A stretch of 64,000 nt of DNA from assembly GCA_963749535.1 (NCBI GenBank), contig CAVVNF010000021.1, positions 25,432 through 89,431 on the forward strand, given 5' to 3'. The stretch is from Chersky-299 sp963749535 (GTDB lineage Bacteria; Actinomycetota; Thermoleophilia; RBG-16-64-13). The number at the start of each line of letters is the position of its first letter. Positions within the stretch are counted from its first letter, which is position 1. The notes beneath the pieces are model-generated. The model was not told the origin of the DNA. It did not search any database and was given only the letters and a program-made list of their open reading frames with translations. A program made the position numbers and the translations under genes. Positions 17,531 through 25,982 of this stretch are shown one piece after another.

Positions 17531-18865
17531 GTGAAGTGTTGGGCAGGGCGCTCAGTTCTCTTGTTGCGAATACTCGCCGCGTGTCTCGCCGCATCCGCTG
17601 CACTTCTGCTTTTCGGTTGCGGCCAGGCCTCGCCGTCCGCTGAGTCCTCGTCTTCCGCTCATTCTCTGCAATCCACCCAGTCTTCACTTTCGGTCGGCTC
17701 CGCTGGCAGCCGACCGATATCCGGCAAGCCCTTCGAGATCTATCGCGTCACGGCCCAAGAGGACTTCTGGGAGAGTTGGATCTCGGGAGATACAGTCGTT
17801 TGGCTCGAAAGTCCAGGACCGGGGACCGGCGCCGGTTACGGCATGATCTCCGCCGCGGCAAGCTCCGGCACCATCCTTCGCTCCTGGTCGCCGGAGACCG
17901 GAAAAGTCGAAGATGTCCCCGGCTCCAAGCTCGCAGCCCCAGATCTGCCGCCCGAAGGCGCCACGTACATGTCGACACTACCGAGTTCCTGGGCTGCCGT
18001 CCTTTCCGGCGGCACTGGAACTCCGAAGGTCGTCTGGGCGGAAGGACCGAAGGAACTCGGGGACAACTACATCTTTCGCGGGCTCTGGAGCTGGGTCCCC
18101 GGCACCGAGCCGAAGCAGCTTCTCCCCGAGTCTTTCGGCTCTAGCACCCATCTTGCCGCCGGAGACGCGCTCGCCATATTCGTTCCCTCTGCTGCCTTCC
18201 TTTCTCACCCGCAGAATCATGACCCATCTGACCCGGCTAGTTGGCAGAAGGTCCTACTCATGACAGCGAACATGGATGCCCCGATCGAGGTCGACCCCTC
18301 CCACCCCGAACTGCCTGCTTCAGCCTTAGAGGGACTTTCCCCCTACTTCTCGTTCTGGTCGGGGACGTCGCCGGGCCAAGACGTCTACGATCTGCGGACC
18401 GGTGCCAAGCTCGCGGTCCGCGTACCGGACCAGGGTTCGCTCATAGCCGGTCACTGGGCGGCCTCGTACAAAACTGATCCGTCCTTCGGCCGCACGAACA
18501 ACGTGGATATCGTCCTCACCGACTTGGAGACGGGCGAGTCGAAGACAGTGACGAGCTTCGGCGTCGAGCAGTACTACTCGCCCGTTTTCGCGCTGAGCGC
18601 GGACTGGTTGGTAGTCCTGAAGCCAGGCAAGGAAGTCCCGACCAACGTCGACTCGACCACCACTCTCCCGGACCAGCACATCGGCGCCGACCTGGTCGCC
18701 GCAGGCCCGGAGAGCCAGCGCAGTCCGCGCCAAAGCGGCACCTGCCGAGCGAGTGGCTCGAGCTACCCCACCCGGTGCTCTTTGCGCACCACCTTACGCG
18801 CCCCGGCGTGCCACGACGTGCTCCAATCCTTGGGCGGAACCACTTCATCCAGCCGGTCCAGCTGA
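17531..18865 (+). CDS. extracytoplasmic lipoprotein of unknown function
   Basis: I choose the GTG at 17531 because AGGAGG sits six bases upstream. The protein starts with a signal peptide ending in the lipobox LLFGC, followed by a Ser-rich spacer (about 30-60). The mature part has repeated WxxG-type strands such as DFWESWISGDTVVWLES, LRSWSPETGKVEDVPGS, FRGLWSWVPGTEPKQLLPES and IVLTDLETGESKTVTSFGV, suggesting a beta-propeller-like fold. The last roughly 45 residues (after about 18,715) turn Arg/Ser-rich and overlap by 103 bases the opposite-strand metV, so the true C-terminus is probably lost to a frameshift near 18,700. Confidence 0.62.
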   Translation: MKCWAGRSVLLLRILAACLAASAALLLFGCGQASPSAESSSSAHSLQSTQSSLSVGSAGSRPISGKPFEIYRVTAQEDFWESWISGDTVVWLESPGPGTGAGYGMISAAASSGTILRSWSPETGKVEDVPGSKLAAPDLPPEGATYMSTLPSSWAAVLSGGTGTPKVVWAEGPKELGDNYIFRGLWSWVPGTEPKQLLPESFGSSTHLAAGDALAIFVPSAAFLSHPQNHDPSDPASWQKVLLMTANMDAPIEVDPSHPELPASALEGLSPYFSFWSGTSPGQDVYDLRTGAKLAVRVPDQGSLIAGHWAASYKTDPSFGRTNNVDIVLTDLETGESKTVTSFGVEQYYSPVFALSADWLVVLKPGKEVPTNVDSTTTLPDQHIGADLVAAGPESQRSPRQSGTCRASGSSYPTRCSLRTTLRAPACHDVLQSLGGTTSSSRSS

Positions 18866-19434
18866 TCGATGCTCTTGAGGCGCGTGTAGATGAGTTGCCA
18901 GGCACAGGGGCGATCCGGGTCCACCTCGCAGTGCGTCTCGGTCGAGCCCCCGCAGGGGCCGTTCAGGAGCCGCTTGGCGCAGCGCGTGACGGGGCAGATG
19001 CCGCCGAACTGGGCCAGCATGCAGTCGCCGCAGCCCAGGCATTTCTCGGTCCAGATCGCCTGCTCCTCCAGAGTCCCCATGAACTGGGTGTTGAGTCCGG
19101 CGTAGACGGGCTTGTCGGGGAATCTCTCGGCGATGGCCTGCACGCCCACGCCGCAGCCGAACGAGACGATGGCGTCGACGTCAACCGCCGGCTCCGCCAG
19201 ATCCTTGATGAATTCGTTCTCGCACTGCCGCTCGATGGTCACCTGGGTCAGCTCCAGGGCTTCGCCGTCAAGCCTGCGCGCCATGCGGATGGCGTAGGAG
19301 GCAATGCCCACCTCACGCTCACCACCGGCCAGGCATACCGTGACGCAGGTGCCACAGCCCACGAACAGCACCTTGCTGTGACCCGCGATGAGGTTCTTCA
19401 CCTCGGTGATCGATTTCGGGGAAGCGACGATCAT
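18763..19434 (-). CDS. metV: methylenetetrahydrofolate reductase partner subunit
   Basis: A 223-residue iron-sulfur/zinc protein of the MTHFR C-terminal-domain family. Cys motifs are VLFVGCGTCVTVC near the N-terminus, then EKCLGCGDCMLAQFGG, CPVTRCAKRLLNGPCGG and a final CEVDPDRPCAW, matching MetV. In acetogens MetV forms the MetFV core reducing 5,10-methylene-THF to 5-methyl-THF and links MetF to Hdr/MvhD electron carriers. Here it is the last gene of the 11-gene operon; its ATG overlaps the mvhD-like stop (ATGA). MetF lies at the other end of the same operon. Confidence 0.88.
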   Translation of the reverse strand: MIVASPKSITEVKNLIAGHSKVLFVGCGTCVTVCLAGGEREVGIASYAIRMARRLDGEALELTQVTIERQCENEFIKDLAEPAVDVDAIVSFGCGVGVQAIAERFPDKPVYAGLNTQFMGTLEEQAIWTEKCLGCGDCMLAQFGGICPVTRCAKRLLNGPCGGSTETHCEVDPDRPCAWQLIYTRLKSIDQLDRLDEVVPPKDWSTSWHAGARKVVRKEHRVG

Positions 19435-19928
19435 GATGTTCCTTCACTTTCCAATTGCCGGGTCTCCCTGAGCGGGCTCGGCCCCAGCGCCTTGACCGTG
19501 TCAACCATCTCCTGCACGCTCTCGACGAAGGTGGGGGCCATGGCGGCCGAAAGGTTCACCATCTTGAGCCGTTCGTCCCCGACGCCGATCTCGGCGAGCA
19601 TCTCGCGGATGCGGTCCGTGCGCTTGCGCGCGCGCAGGTTGCCCTCGAGGAAGTGGCAACCCCCTTCCAGGCAACCAGCCACAAGAATCCCGTCGATGCC
19701 CTTCAGGAAAGCCTCCAGGATATGCTCCATCTCGATCTTGCCGGTGCACGGCGCGTGGATGATGCGAACGTTGGCCGGGTACTGCATCCGCTTGGAGCCC
19801 GCAAGGTCCGCCGCGGCATACGCACAGTAGTTGCAGCAGAAGGCGATGATCTCGGGTTCCCAGTCGGCGCCGAGCGTCGCCGCGGTCGCGGCCGCTTGCA
19901 TCATCTCGGGCATCACAGCCTCGCTCAT
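19431..19928 (-). CDS. MvhD/FlpD-type hydrogenase iron-sulfur subunit (copy 1)
   Basis: A 165-residue [2Fe-2S] electron-transfer protein. The cluster Cys residues are in EIIAFCCNYCAYAAADL, IIHAPCTGKIEMEHILEAF and ILVAGCLEGGCHFLEGN, the standard MvhD layout. In methanogens MvhD connects hydrogenase or formate dehydrogenase to HdrA; in MetFV-HdrABC-MvhD complexes it passes electrons between HdrA and the donor. The ATG at 19928 overlaps the hdrA stop by four bases, so HdrA and MvhD are translated as a pair. A second, diverged copy heads the operon at 32648. Confidence 0.9.
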   Translation of the reverse strand: MSEAVMPEMMQAAATAATLGADWEPEIIAFCCNYCAYAAADLAGSKRMQYPANVRIIHAPCTGKIEMEHILEAFLKGIDGILVAGCLEGGCHFLEGNLRARKRTDRIREMLAEIGVGDERLKMVNLSAAMAPTFVESVQEMVDTVKALGPSPLRETRQLESEGTS

Positions 19929-22900
19929 AGCCGCGCTCCATCCACCAACAGCTCGTCCAGCATGGCGACCAGCGCCTCGTCTTCCTGGTGCTGCAGGGTG
20001 ATCGTCCTGGCCGGGCAGGAGGCCGCGCAACTGCCGCAGCCCATGCACATCGCGCCCTGGATCTCGGCCTTCATAAGCTCGTTGATCATGGGAGCGCCGT
20101 ATGGGCAGACCTTGACGCAGGTGGCGCACGCCACGCAGTTCTCCGGATCGACCTTGGCCACCTGTCCGGGGATCTCAAGGAACGCCTTGGACAGGACCGT
20201 CGTGGCTCGTCCGACTGTAGCCTGGGCCTGGGCGATGGTCTCGTCCATGAACCGGGGCGAGTGGGCTAAGCCGCAGAGAAACTCGCCCTCGTTGGCCAGA
20301 TCCACCGGCCGGAGCTTGGGATGCGCCTCGAGGAAGAATCCGTCGGCGGTGAGGGCACTGCGCAGCAGTCCGGACAGCACCGGGTTGCCGGCGGCCGGAG
20401 CAATGCCGGTGGAGAGCACCAGCAGATCGGGCCGCAGCACCAACTCGCGGTTGCTCGACGCGTCGTGCACGGTCACCTGGAGCCGTCCGCCTTCCTCGAC
20501 CACGATCGGGTCGCCCTTTTCGGGATGGCGCACGAACAAGATCCCTTCTTCTCGGGCCTTCTGGAAGAACAGCTCCCGGAATCCGTACGTTCGGATGTCC
20601 CGCCCCAGTACCGCCACGTTGGCGTCGGGCACAAGGCGCTTGATCTCCAGCGCGTTCTTGACCGCTTCGGAGCAGCACACCCGGCTGCAATAGCCGTGCT
20701 CCTCGTTGCGGCTCTCCACGCACTGGATCATCACCACGGTGGGACTCTTCTTGCCTTGCAGCTCAGGCGGAAGATCGCCCCCGGCCAGCACGGCCTCCAG
20801 CTTGCTCTGGGTAGTCACGTGCGGGTTCTTGCCGTTGAGGTACAGGTCGGTGGAGCGCTCCTGGCCGCCCGTCGCGACAATAACGACTCCGTGACTGATT
20901 GGCAGCTCGCTCCCGGCCACGTTGAGAACGCTCTTGAAGTTGCCGACGTGTCCGGTGATGCTCGCAGCGGTGGTGCTCAGATAGACCTCGATGCCGGGAT
21001 GGGCTTCGACCTTGTCCACCAATCGCTGAAGATACGCCTCAACGTCGGCACCCTCGAGCGTGGTGTGCACATCGCGAAGCAATCCGCCCAGGGCGGGCTC
21101 CTTCTCCACCAAGTGCACGTCGAACCCTTGGTCGGCGATGCCCAGCGCCGCGGTCATGCCGGCCAGTCCGCCGCCCAGGATGAGCGCTGAGGCCGTCACC
21201 GGCAGTCGCCCGGTCTGCAGGGCCCTCAGATGCCGCGCCCGTGCCACCGCCATAGCCATCAGGTCGACGGCCTTTTCGGTAGCGGCGACGGGGTCGTCCT
21301 TGTGGACCCAGGAACATTGGTCGCGGATATTGGTCATCGCGAACAAGTACTGGTTCAGCCCGCTCTCGCGCAGCGTCTCCTGGAAGAGGATCTCGTGGGT
21401 CCGCGGCGAGCAGGAGGCCACGACCAGCCGGTTGAGCCGGTGCTTCTCGATCATGTCCTTGATGTGCTGCTGGTTGGTGTCCGAGCAGGTGTACATGCTG
21501 GCTTCGGCGTGACGCACGTTGGGCATGAGGGACGCCCTCCGGGCCACTTCCTCCACGTCGATGACCGACGCGATGTTCTGGCCGCAGTGGCAGATGAACA
21601 CGCCCACCCGCGGCGCTTCGTCGGTGGTATCGCGCTCCCAGGGGTATTCGTGCCGCTGGATCAGATTGCCGCGGGCTTGGGCCAGTTGGTCCATGGCGCA
21701 CGCCGCGGCCGCCGACGCCTGGGCCACCGATTCGGGGATGTCCTTCGGCTCCTGGAATGCTCCGGCCACGTAAAGGCCCGGTTTGGACGTCGCCAGCGGA
21801 GCCAGCCGCTCGGTCTGGGCAAAGCCGAACTCGTTGAGCTCCAACCCCAGCCGTCCAGCGGTTTGCCGGACACTGGCGGGAACCTGCATGCCCACGCTGA
21901 GCACCACCAGGTCGAACTCCTCCTGCCGTTCGATCCCCGCCTCGTCGAAGTAGCGTATGCGCGGGTTCTTAGTGCCGGGCATCTCGACCACCCGCGAGGG
22001 GATGGCCCGGATGTACTTCACACCGTGCTCGTCGCGAGCGCGGTTCACGTAGCTATCGAACTCCTTGCCGAAGGCGCGCACGTCCATGCAGAAGATGGAT
22101 ACTTCCAAATTCTGGCCACGCGCGTGCTCTAAGGCGACCATGGCCTCCTTGGTGGCGCTCATACAGCAGATGGACGAGCAATATCCGTTGCCTCGGGCGG
22201 CGTCGCGGCTGCCGACGCATTGGATGAACGCGATGCGTTCTACCTCACCGCCGTCCGAAGGCCGCTGGACATGTCCGCCGGTGGGACCCGCGGCCGAGAG
22301 CATGCGCTCGAATTGGACGCTGGACAGCACGTTCGCGTAGCGCCCGTGGCCGAACTCCCCGCGCAGAGAACCCTGGAACTCCTCGAAGCCGGGAGTCAGG
22401 ATCACACTGCCGGCATCGATCTCGATCTCCTCGGGTTGCTGGTCGTGACACACCGCGCCGGCCGTGCAGACCTTGACGCACTGCATGCATTCACTGCAAA
22501 GTCCGCAAGCGAGACAACGCTTGGCCTCCGCGACGGCCTGATCCACGCTGTAGCCCAGGTCGATCTCGGTGAAGCCGTCCACGCGCCCAGATGGGTCGGC
22601 TTGCGGCATCTTCACGCGCTCCTGCCGCGGGGCGTCGGGCGTGGGGTTCTTGGCCTGCTCCACCGGATTCTCGGCCTCCGCCGCGCCGGAAGTCGCTGCC
22701 AGCTTGGCCCCTCGTAGGTAGGCGTCGATGGCCTCGGCGGCCTTGTGACCGTGCGCCATTGCATCGACCATAGAGGCCGGTCCCAGCACCGCGTCGCCGC
22801 CTGCGAACAGACCCGGGACGCCGGTGGCGAGCGAATCTTGGTCGGCCACGATCCGCCCGCCGGGGCCGGTGGCCACGCCCAGCCCGGCTGAGTCGATTCC

Positions 22901-24511
22901 CTGGCCGATGGTAACGATCACCGTGTCAGCAACCAGAACGGCGGTCCGCAGATCGTCGAACTGGGGATTGAAACGCCCCTGCTCGTCGAACACGCTGGTG
23001 CAGGCCCGGAAGGACACTCCCGACACCTTGCGCCCGCTCGTCTCGATCCGCGTCGGCCCGAGGCTGTTGTGGAAGACGACTCCCTCCTCAAGCGCCTCGG
23101 CTGCCTCCCAGGAGTGGGCCGGCATCTCCGCGCGACTCTCGAGACACGCCAGATGTACCGAAGACACACCGGGCAGCCGGCGGGCGCAACGCGCGGCATC
23201 CATGGCGACGTCGCCGCCGCCGATAACCAAGACGGTGGACCCGAGAGCCGGTGTCTCACCACTGTTGACCCGGCGCAGGAAATCGAGACCCTCCCAGACG
23301 CCCGTAGCCTCTTCGCCGGCGATGCCCAGTTTCCGGCTCACCCAGGCTCCCGGCGCTGCGAAGACAGCTTTGAACCCGGACTCCAGGAGACCCGCCGGGT
23401 CGGCGACGCGCGTGCCCGTCTTGGCCTCCACGCCCAAGTCGAGGATGTACTGGATCTCCTTGTCCAAGACGTCCTTGGGCAGTCGGTAGCTGGGAATGCC
23501 GTATCGCAGCATGCCCCCCAGGTGCGGCTGAGCCTCGAACAAGGTCACGCCATAGCCCAACAGGGCCAGGTCGGAGGCCGCCGTCAGGCCGGCCGGGCCG
23601 CCGCCGATGACTGCGACCTTGGCATCCAACTTGACGGCGGCGGGCTTGGCCGGCGGATACTCGCTCGGATTCGACTCAATGTAGTCGGCGACGAACCGCT
23701 TGAGATCGCGCACAGACACGGCCTCGTCGATCTCGCCGCGATTGCAGCTATCTTCGCAAGGATGCTGGCAGACCCGTCCGCACGCAGCCGGGAGCGGGCA
23801 GCGCTCACGGACCAGCTCGTAAGCCTCCTTGAACTTGGACGCGGCAATGAGAGCCACGTAGCCTTGAGCGTTGACGCCGGCGGGACAGGATGACTTGCAC
23901 GGCGCGCGTCCCGCGGCCTTAGAGATACCGAAGACGTTCGGAATCGCCTGTGGGTAGGGGCGGAAGATCGCCTTCCGCGTGCCAAGCCGGCGGTCGAACT
24001 CGCTTGGCAGATCGACCGGGCAGGCATCGGTGCAATCACCGCATGCGTTGCATTTGGCCAGATCCACGTAGCGCGGGTTCTGGCGCAGCTTCACCTTGAA
24101 GTTGCCCGGCTCGCCCGAGATCCCCTGCACGTCGGCCAGCGTGATGATTTCGATGTTCTTGTTCCGCGCGCATTCCACCAGCTTGGGCGAGATGATGCAC
24201 ATTGCGCAGTCGCCGGTGGGGAAGGTCTTGTCCAGTTGTGCCATCCTCCCACCGATCGCGGGCGAGGAGTCCACCAGATAGACTTTGAAACCGCTCTCGG
24301 CGAGGTCCAGGGATGCCTGAATGCCGGTGATGCCGGCTCCGCAGACGAGTACGGCGCCTACGGCCTCGGGGCCGTTGGCTCCATTCCCATTCGGTCCCTT
24401 CCCGTTGCCTCCGGTGTGGCCGCTCATGGCCGCACCTCGGCCTTGGTTCGTGCCTCGGCCCTGTTTCGTGGCTCGGCCCTGTTTCGTGGCTCGGCCCTGT
24501 TTCGTGCTCAC
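19925..24511 (-). CDS. hdrA: giant HdrA-like flavoprotein with inserted GltD-like domain
   Basis: A 1,528-residue multi-cofactor protein. Order: Gly/Lys-rich repeat leader (1-50); HdrA FAD fold (VLVCGAGITGIQASLDLAES, GDCAMCIISPKLVECA); ferredoxin CNACGDCTDACP; an inserted glutamate-synthase-small-subunit-like part with CKSSCPAG, CGRVCQHPCEDSCNRG, VAVIGGGPAGLTAASDLALL and VLVIGGGDVAMDAARCARRL (about 190-650); Cys-rich CLACGLCSECMQCVKVC; the rest of HdrA with IQCVGSRDAARG; a second HdrA unit (FICHCGQNIASVIDVEEV, LILGGGLAGMTAAL, IQCVESRNEEHGYC); and two C-terminal [4Fe-4S] motifs CVACATCVKVC and CMGCGSCAASC. HdrA performs flavin-based electron bifurcation. The GltD insert could accept NADPH electrons. 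The GTG start overlaps hdrB (GTGA). Confidence 0.9.
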   Translation of the reverse strand: MSTKQGRATKQGRATKQGRGTNQGRGAAMSGHTGGNGKGPNGNGANGPEAVGAVLVCGAGITGIQASLDLAESGFKVYLVDSSPAIGGRMAQLDKTFPTGDCAMCIISPKLVECARNKNIEIITLADVQGISGEPGNFKVKLRQNPRYVDLAKCNACGDCTDACPVDLPSEFDRRLGTRKAIFRPYPQAIPNVFGISKAAGRAPCKSSCPAGVNAQGYVALIAASKFKEAYELVRERCPLPAACGRVCQHPCEDSCNRGEIDEAVSVRDLKRFVADYIESNPSEYPPAKPAAVKLDAKVAVIGGGPAGLTAASDLALLGYGVTLFEAQPHLGGMLRYGIPSYRLPKDVLDKEIQYILDLGVEAKTGTRVADPAGLLESGFKAVFAAPGAWVSRKLGIAGEEATGVWEGLDFLRRVNSGETPALGSTVLVIGGGDVAMDAARCARRLPGVSSVHLACLESRAEMPAHSWEAAEALEEGVVFHNSLGPTRIETSGRKVSGVSFRACTSVFDEQGRFNPQFDDLRTAVLVADTVIVTIGQGIDSAGLGVATGPGGRIVADQDSLATGVPGLFAGGDAVLGPASMVDAMAHGHKAAEAIDAYLRGAKLAATSGAAEAENPVEQAKNPTPDAPRQERVKMPQADPSGRVDGFTEIDLGYSVDQAVAEAKRCLACGLCSECMQCVKVCTAGAVCHDQQPEEIEIDAGSVILTPGFEEFQGSLRGEFGHGRYANVLSSVQFERMLSAAGPTGGHVQRPSDGGEVERIAFIQCVGSRDAARGNGYCSSICCMSATKEAMVALEHARGQNLEVSIFCMDVRAFGKEFDSYVNRARDEHGVKYIRAIPSRVVEMPGTKNPRIRYFDEAGIERQEEFDLVVLSVGMQVPASVRQTAGRLGLELNEFGFAQTERLAPLATSKPGLYVAGAFQEPKDIPESVAQASAAAACAMDQLAQARGNLIQRHEYPWERDTTDEAPRVGVFICHCGQNIASVIDVEEVARRASLMPNVRHAEASMYTCSDTNQQHIKDMIEKHRLNRLVVASCSPRTHEILFQETLRESGLNQYLFAMTNIRDQCSWVHKDDPVAATEKAVDLMAMAVARARHLRALQTGRLPVTASALILGGGLAGMTAALGIADQGFDVHLVEKEPALGGLLRDVHTTLEGADVEAYLQRLVDKVEAHPGIEVYLSTTAASITGHVGNFKSVLNVAGSELPISHGVVIVATGGQERSTDLYLNGKNPHVTTQSKLEAVLAGGDLPPELQGKKSPTVVMIQCVESRNEEHGYCSRVCCSEAVKNALEIKRLVPDANVAVLGRDIRTYGFRELFFQKAREEGILFVRHPEKGDPIVVEEGGRLQVTVHDASSNRELVLRPDLLVLSTGIAPAAGNPVLSGLLRSALTADGFFLEAHPKLRPVDLANEGEFLCGLAHSPRFMDETIAQAQATVGRATTVLSKAFLEIPGQVAKVDPENCVACATCVKVCPYGAPMINELMKAEIQGAMCMGCGSCAASCPARTITLQHQEDEALVAMLDELLVDGARL
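24435..24506 (-). repeat. four tandem 18-base repeats inside the hdrA 5' end
   Basis: Four back-to-back 18-base units at 24435, 24453, 24471 and 24489; three are nearly identical (core CTCGGCCCTGTTTCGTG on the plus strand) and the fourth is diverged. They encode the repeated hexapeptide T-K-Q-G-R-A at the HdrA N-terminus and so keep the frame. Confidence 0.9.
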
Positions 24512-25401
24512 TTTTCGTGCCTCCTGCTTCGTGTCTCAGGCCCGGAGAACCCTATTGATTCCAGAAGTTCTTGCGGCTCCACGACAAGGCTTTCGAGCGA
24601 CACCTCACTCGTTGAGCAACCCATGGCCAGGCCAAGCAATTGCGTGAAATAGAAGATCGGTAGGTTGTACCGGCGTCCGTACTTGGCCTCGATGTCCTTC
24701 TGCCGCATATCCAAGTTGAGCTGGCAAAGCGGACAGGCGGTCGCGATGCAGCCGACCTCGGCGGCCTGCGCCATCGATAGGATCCTGTCGCTCAGTTCCA
24801 GGACGATGCTCGAGTCGGCGATGGAGAAGCTCGCCCCGCAGCACTCGGTCTTGTGCGGCCAGTCCACGACCGTGGCTCCGGCGGTCTCGAGAAGCTGGTC
24901 CATCAGCGTGGGGTTCTCCGCGTCGTCGAACTGCGTGACTTCGGGCGGACGCGACAGCAGGCAGCCGTAGTAGCAGGCCACCCTGAGCCCAGTTAGCGGG
25001 CGGCGGATGGCCGCGGCGACTCCCGGCCCCACGTCCCGGCCCAATATCTCCAACAGATGCCGGACCGGCGTCTGGCCGTCGTAATCTCCTCCGATCACCT
25101 GCGCGACCTTGATGCGCGTGCCGACGTCGCCGGCGATGTGGTGATTGGCCATCTTTAGGCGGCTGTAGCAGGCGGCGCATGCTACGGCGACAGTCCGCCC
25201 GCGAGCCGCACGCAAGTTTTGCGCCGGCAACGCGTCGGCTAGGAGAGGATCGCTGCTGTGGGCGGCAGTCGAACCGCAACATATCCAGTCCTCTAGCTCG
25301 GGCAGCTCCAACCCCAACTTGGCTGCTACAGCCAGTGTCGAGCCATGGAAATCTTTGGCTGTGCCATCAAGCGAACAGCCCGGGAAGAAGGTGTAGCTCA
25401 A
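24508..25401 (-). CDS. hdrB: heterodisulfide reductase subunit B-like protein
   Basis: A 297-residue protein carrying two CCG domains. I choose the TTG at 25401 because AAGGAGG lies six bases upstream and TTGA overlaps the hdrC stop; sequence before it is a shadow of hdrC. CCG-type motifs are near ELEDWICCGSTAAHSSD, ACYYGCLLSRPPEVTQFDD, WPHKTECCGASFS and ATACPLCQLNLDMRQK. In HdrB these bind two non-cubane [4Fe-4S] clusters that reduce a disulfide or, in MetVF-linked complexes, pass electrons from HdrC onward. It contacts HdrC and is encoded between hdrC and hdrA in the usual C-B-A order. Confidence 0.9.
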   Translation of the reverse strand: MSYTFFPGCSLDGTAKDFHGSTLAVAAKLGLELPELEDWICCGSTAAHSSDPLLADALPAQNLRAARGRTVAVACAACYSRLKMANHHIAGDVGTRIKVAQVIGGDYDGQTPVRHLLEILGRDVGPGVAAAIRRPLTGLRVACYYGCLLSRPPEVTQFDDAENPTLMDQLLETAGATVVDWPHKTECCGASFSIADSSIVLELSDRILSMAQAAEVGCIATACPLCQLNLDMRQKDIEAKYGRRYNLPIFYFTQLLGLAMGCSTSEVSLESLVVEPQELLESIGFSGPETRSRRHEK

Positions 25402-25982
25402 GGCTCGCCTCCTTGTGTTGCCCGGCGAAACAGTTTCTCGCGCTCTTTCCGCCCGCCGACCCGCGGGCCCAGCAACGGCAGTTTGCCCTTTGCCATCATC
25501 ATGGGCGCCTTGCTGGCATCCTCGAAGAGCCGCCTGGTGCGCAGCTTGAATTCGGCCATCAACCCCAACTCGTACACCCGGCCGCGCTTGCGAACGCTTT
25601 TCAGAAATGCGTCGTTGAACACGGGAACGGCCGTGCCCGCCGCCGCCAGTCCCTCGCTCAGGCTGAGTGCCCGCAGCGCGTCGTTCATGGCGGGGATGTC
25701 CACATTCTGCGGGCAGCGCGTGATGCACGTCTGGCACGACGTGCACTCCCAGATAAAGCGACTGGTGAGCACCGACTCGCGCTGGTCCATCTGTACAAGC
25801 CGTACGACCTCATGTGGTTTGAGATCCCCGCGGTTGGCGACCGGACAGCCGCTGGAGCACTTCGAACATTGCAGGCAGCTCATCGGCGAGGCGCCGCTCG
25901 AAACCTTCACCTCGCTGGCCAGGCTGCCGCCGATCTCTTCGATCTCTATCGTTACCTGGGTCACCGTCGTTGCCGCGGTCAT
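25398..25982 (-). CDS. hdrC: heterodisulfide reductase subunit C-like ferredoxin
   Basis: A 194-residue protein with two [4Fe-4S] motifs, CLQCSKCSSGCPVA and CTSCQTCITRCPQNV, followed by helices, the HdrC architecture. It would wire HdrA to HdrB. Start ATG 25982 overlaps the stop of the upstream GXGXG gene (ATGA) and follows GAGGAGAAG; the frame open further upstream is shadow of that gene. The stop overlaps the TTG of hdrB. Confidence 0.9.
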   Translation of the reverse strand: MTAATTVTQVTIEIEEIGGSLASEVKVSSGASPMSCLQCSKCSSGCPVANRGDLKPHEVVRLVQMDQRESVLTSRFIWECTSCQTCITRCPQNVDIPAMNDALRALSLSEGLAAAGTAVPVFNDAFLKSVRKRGRVYELGLMAEFKLRTRRLFEDASKAPMMMAKGKLPLLGPRVGGRKEREKLFRRATQGGEP

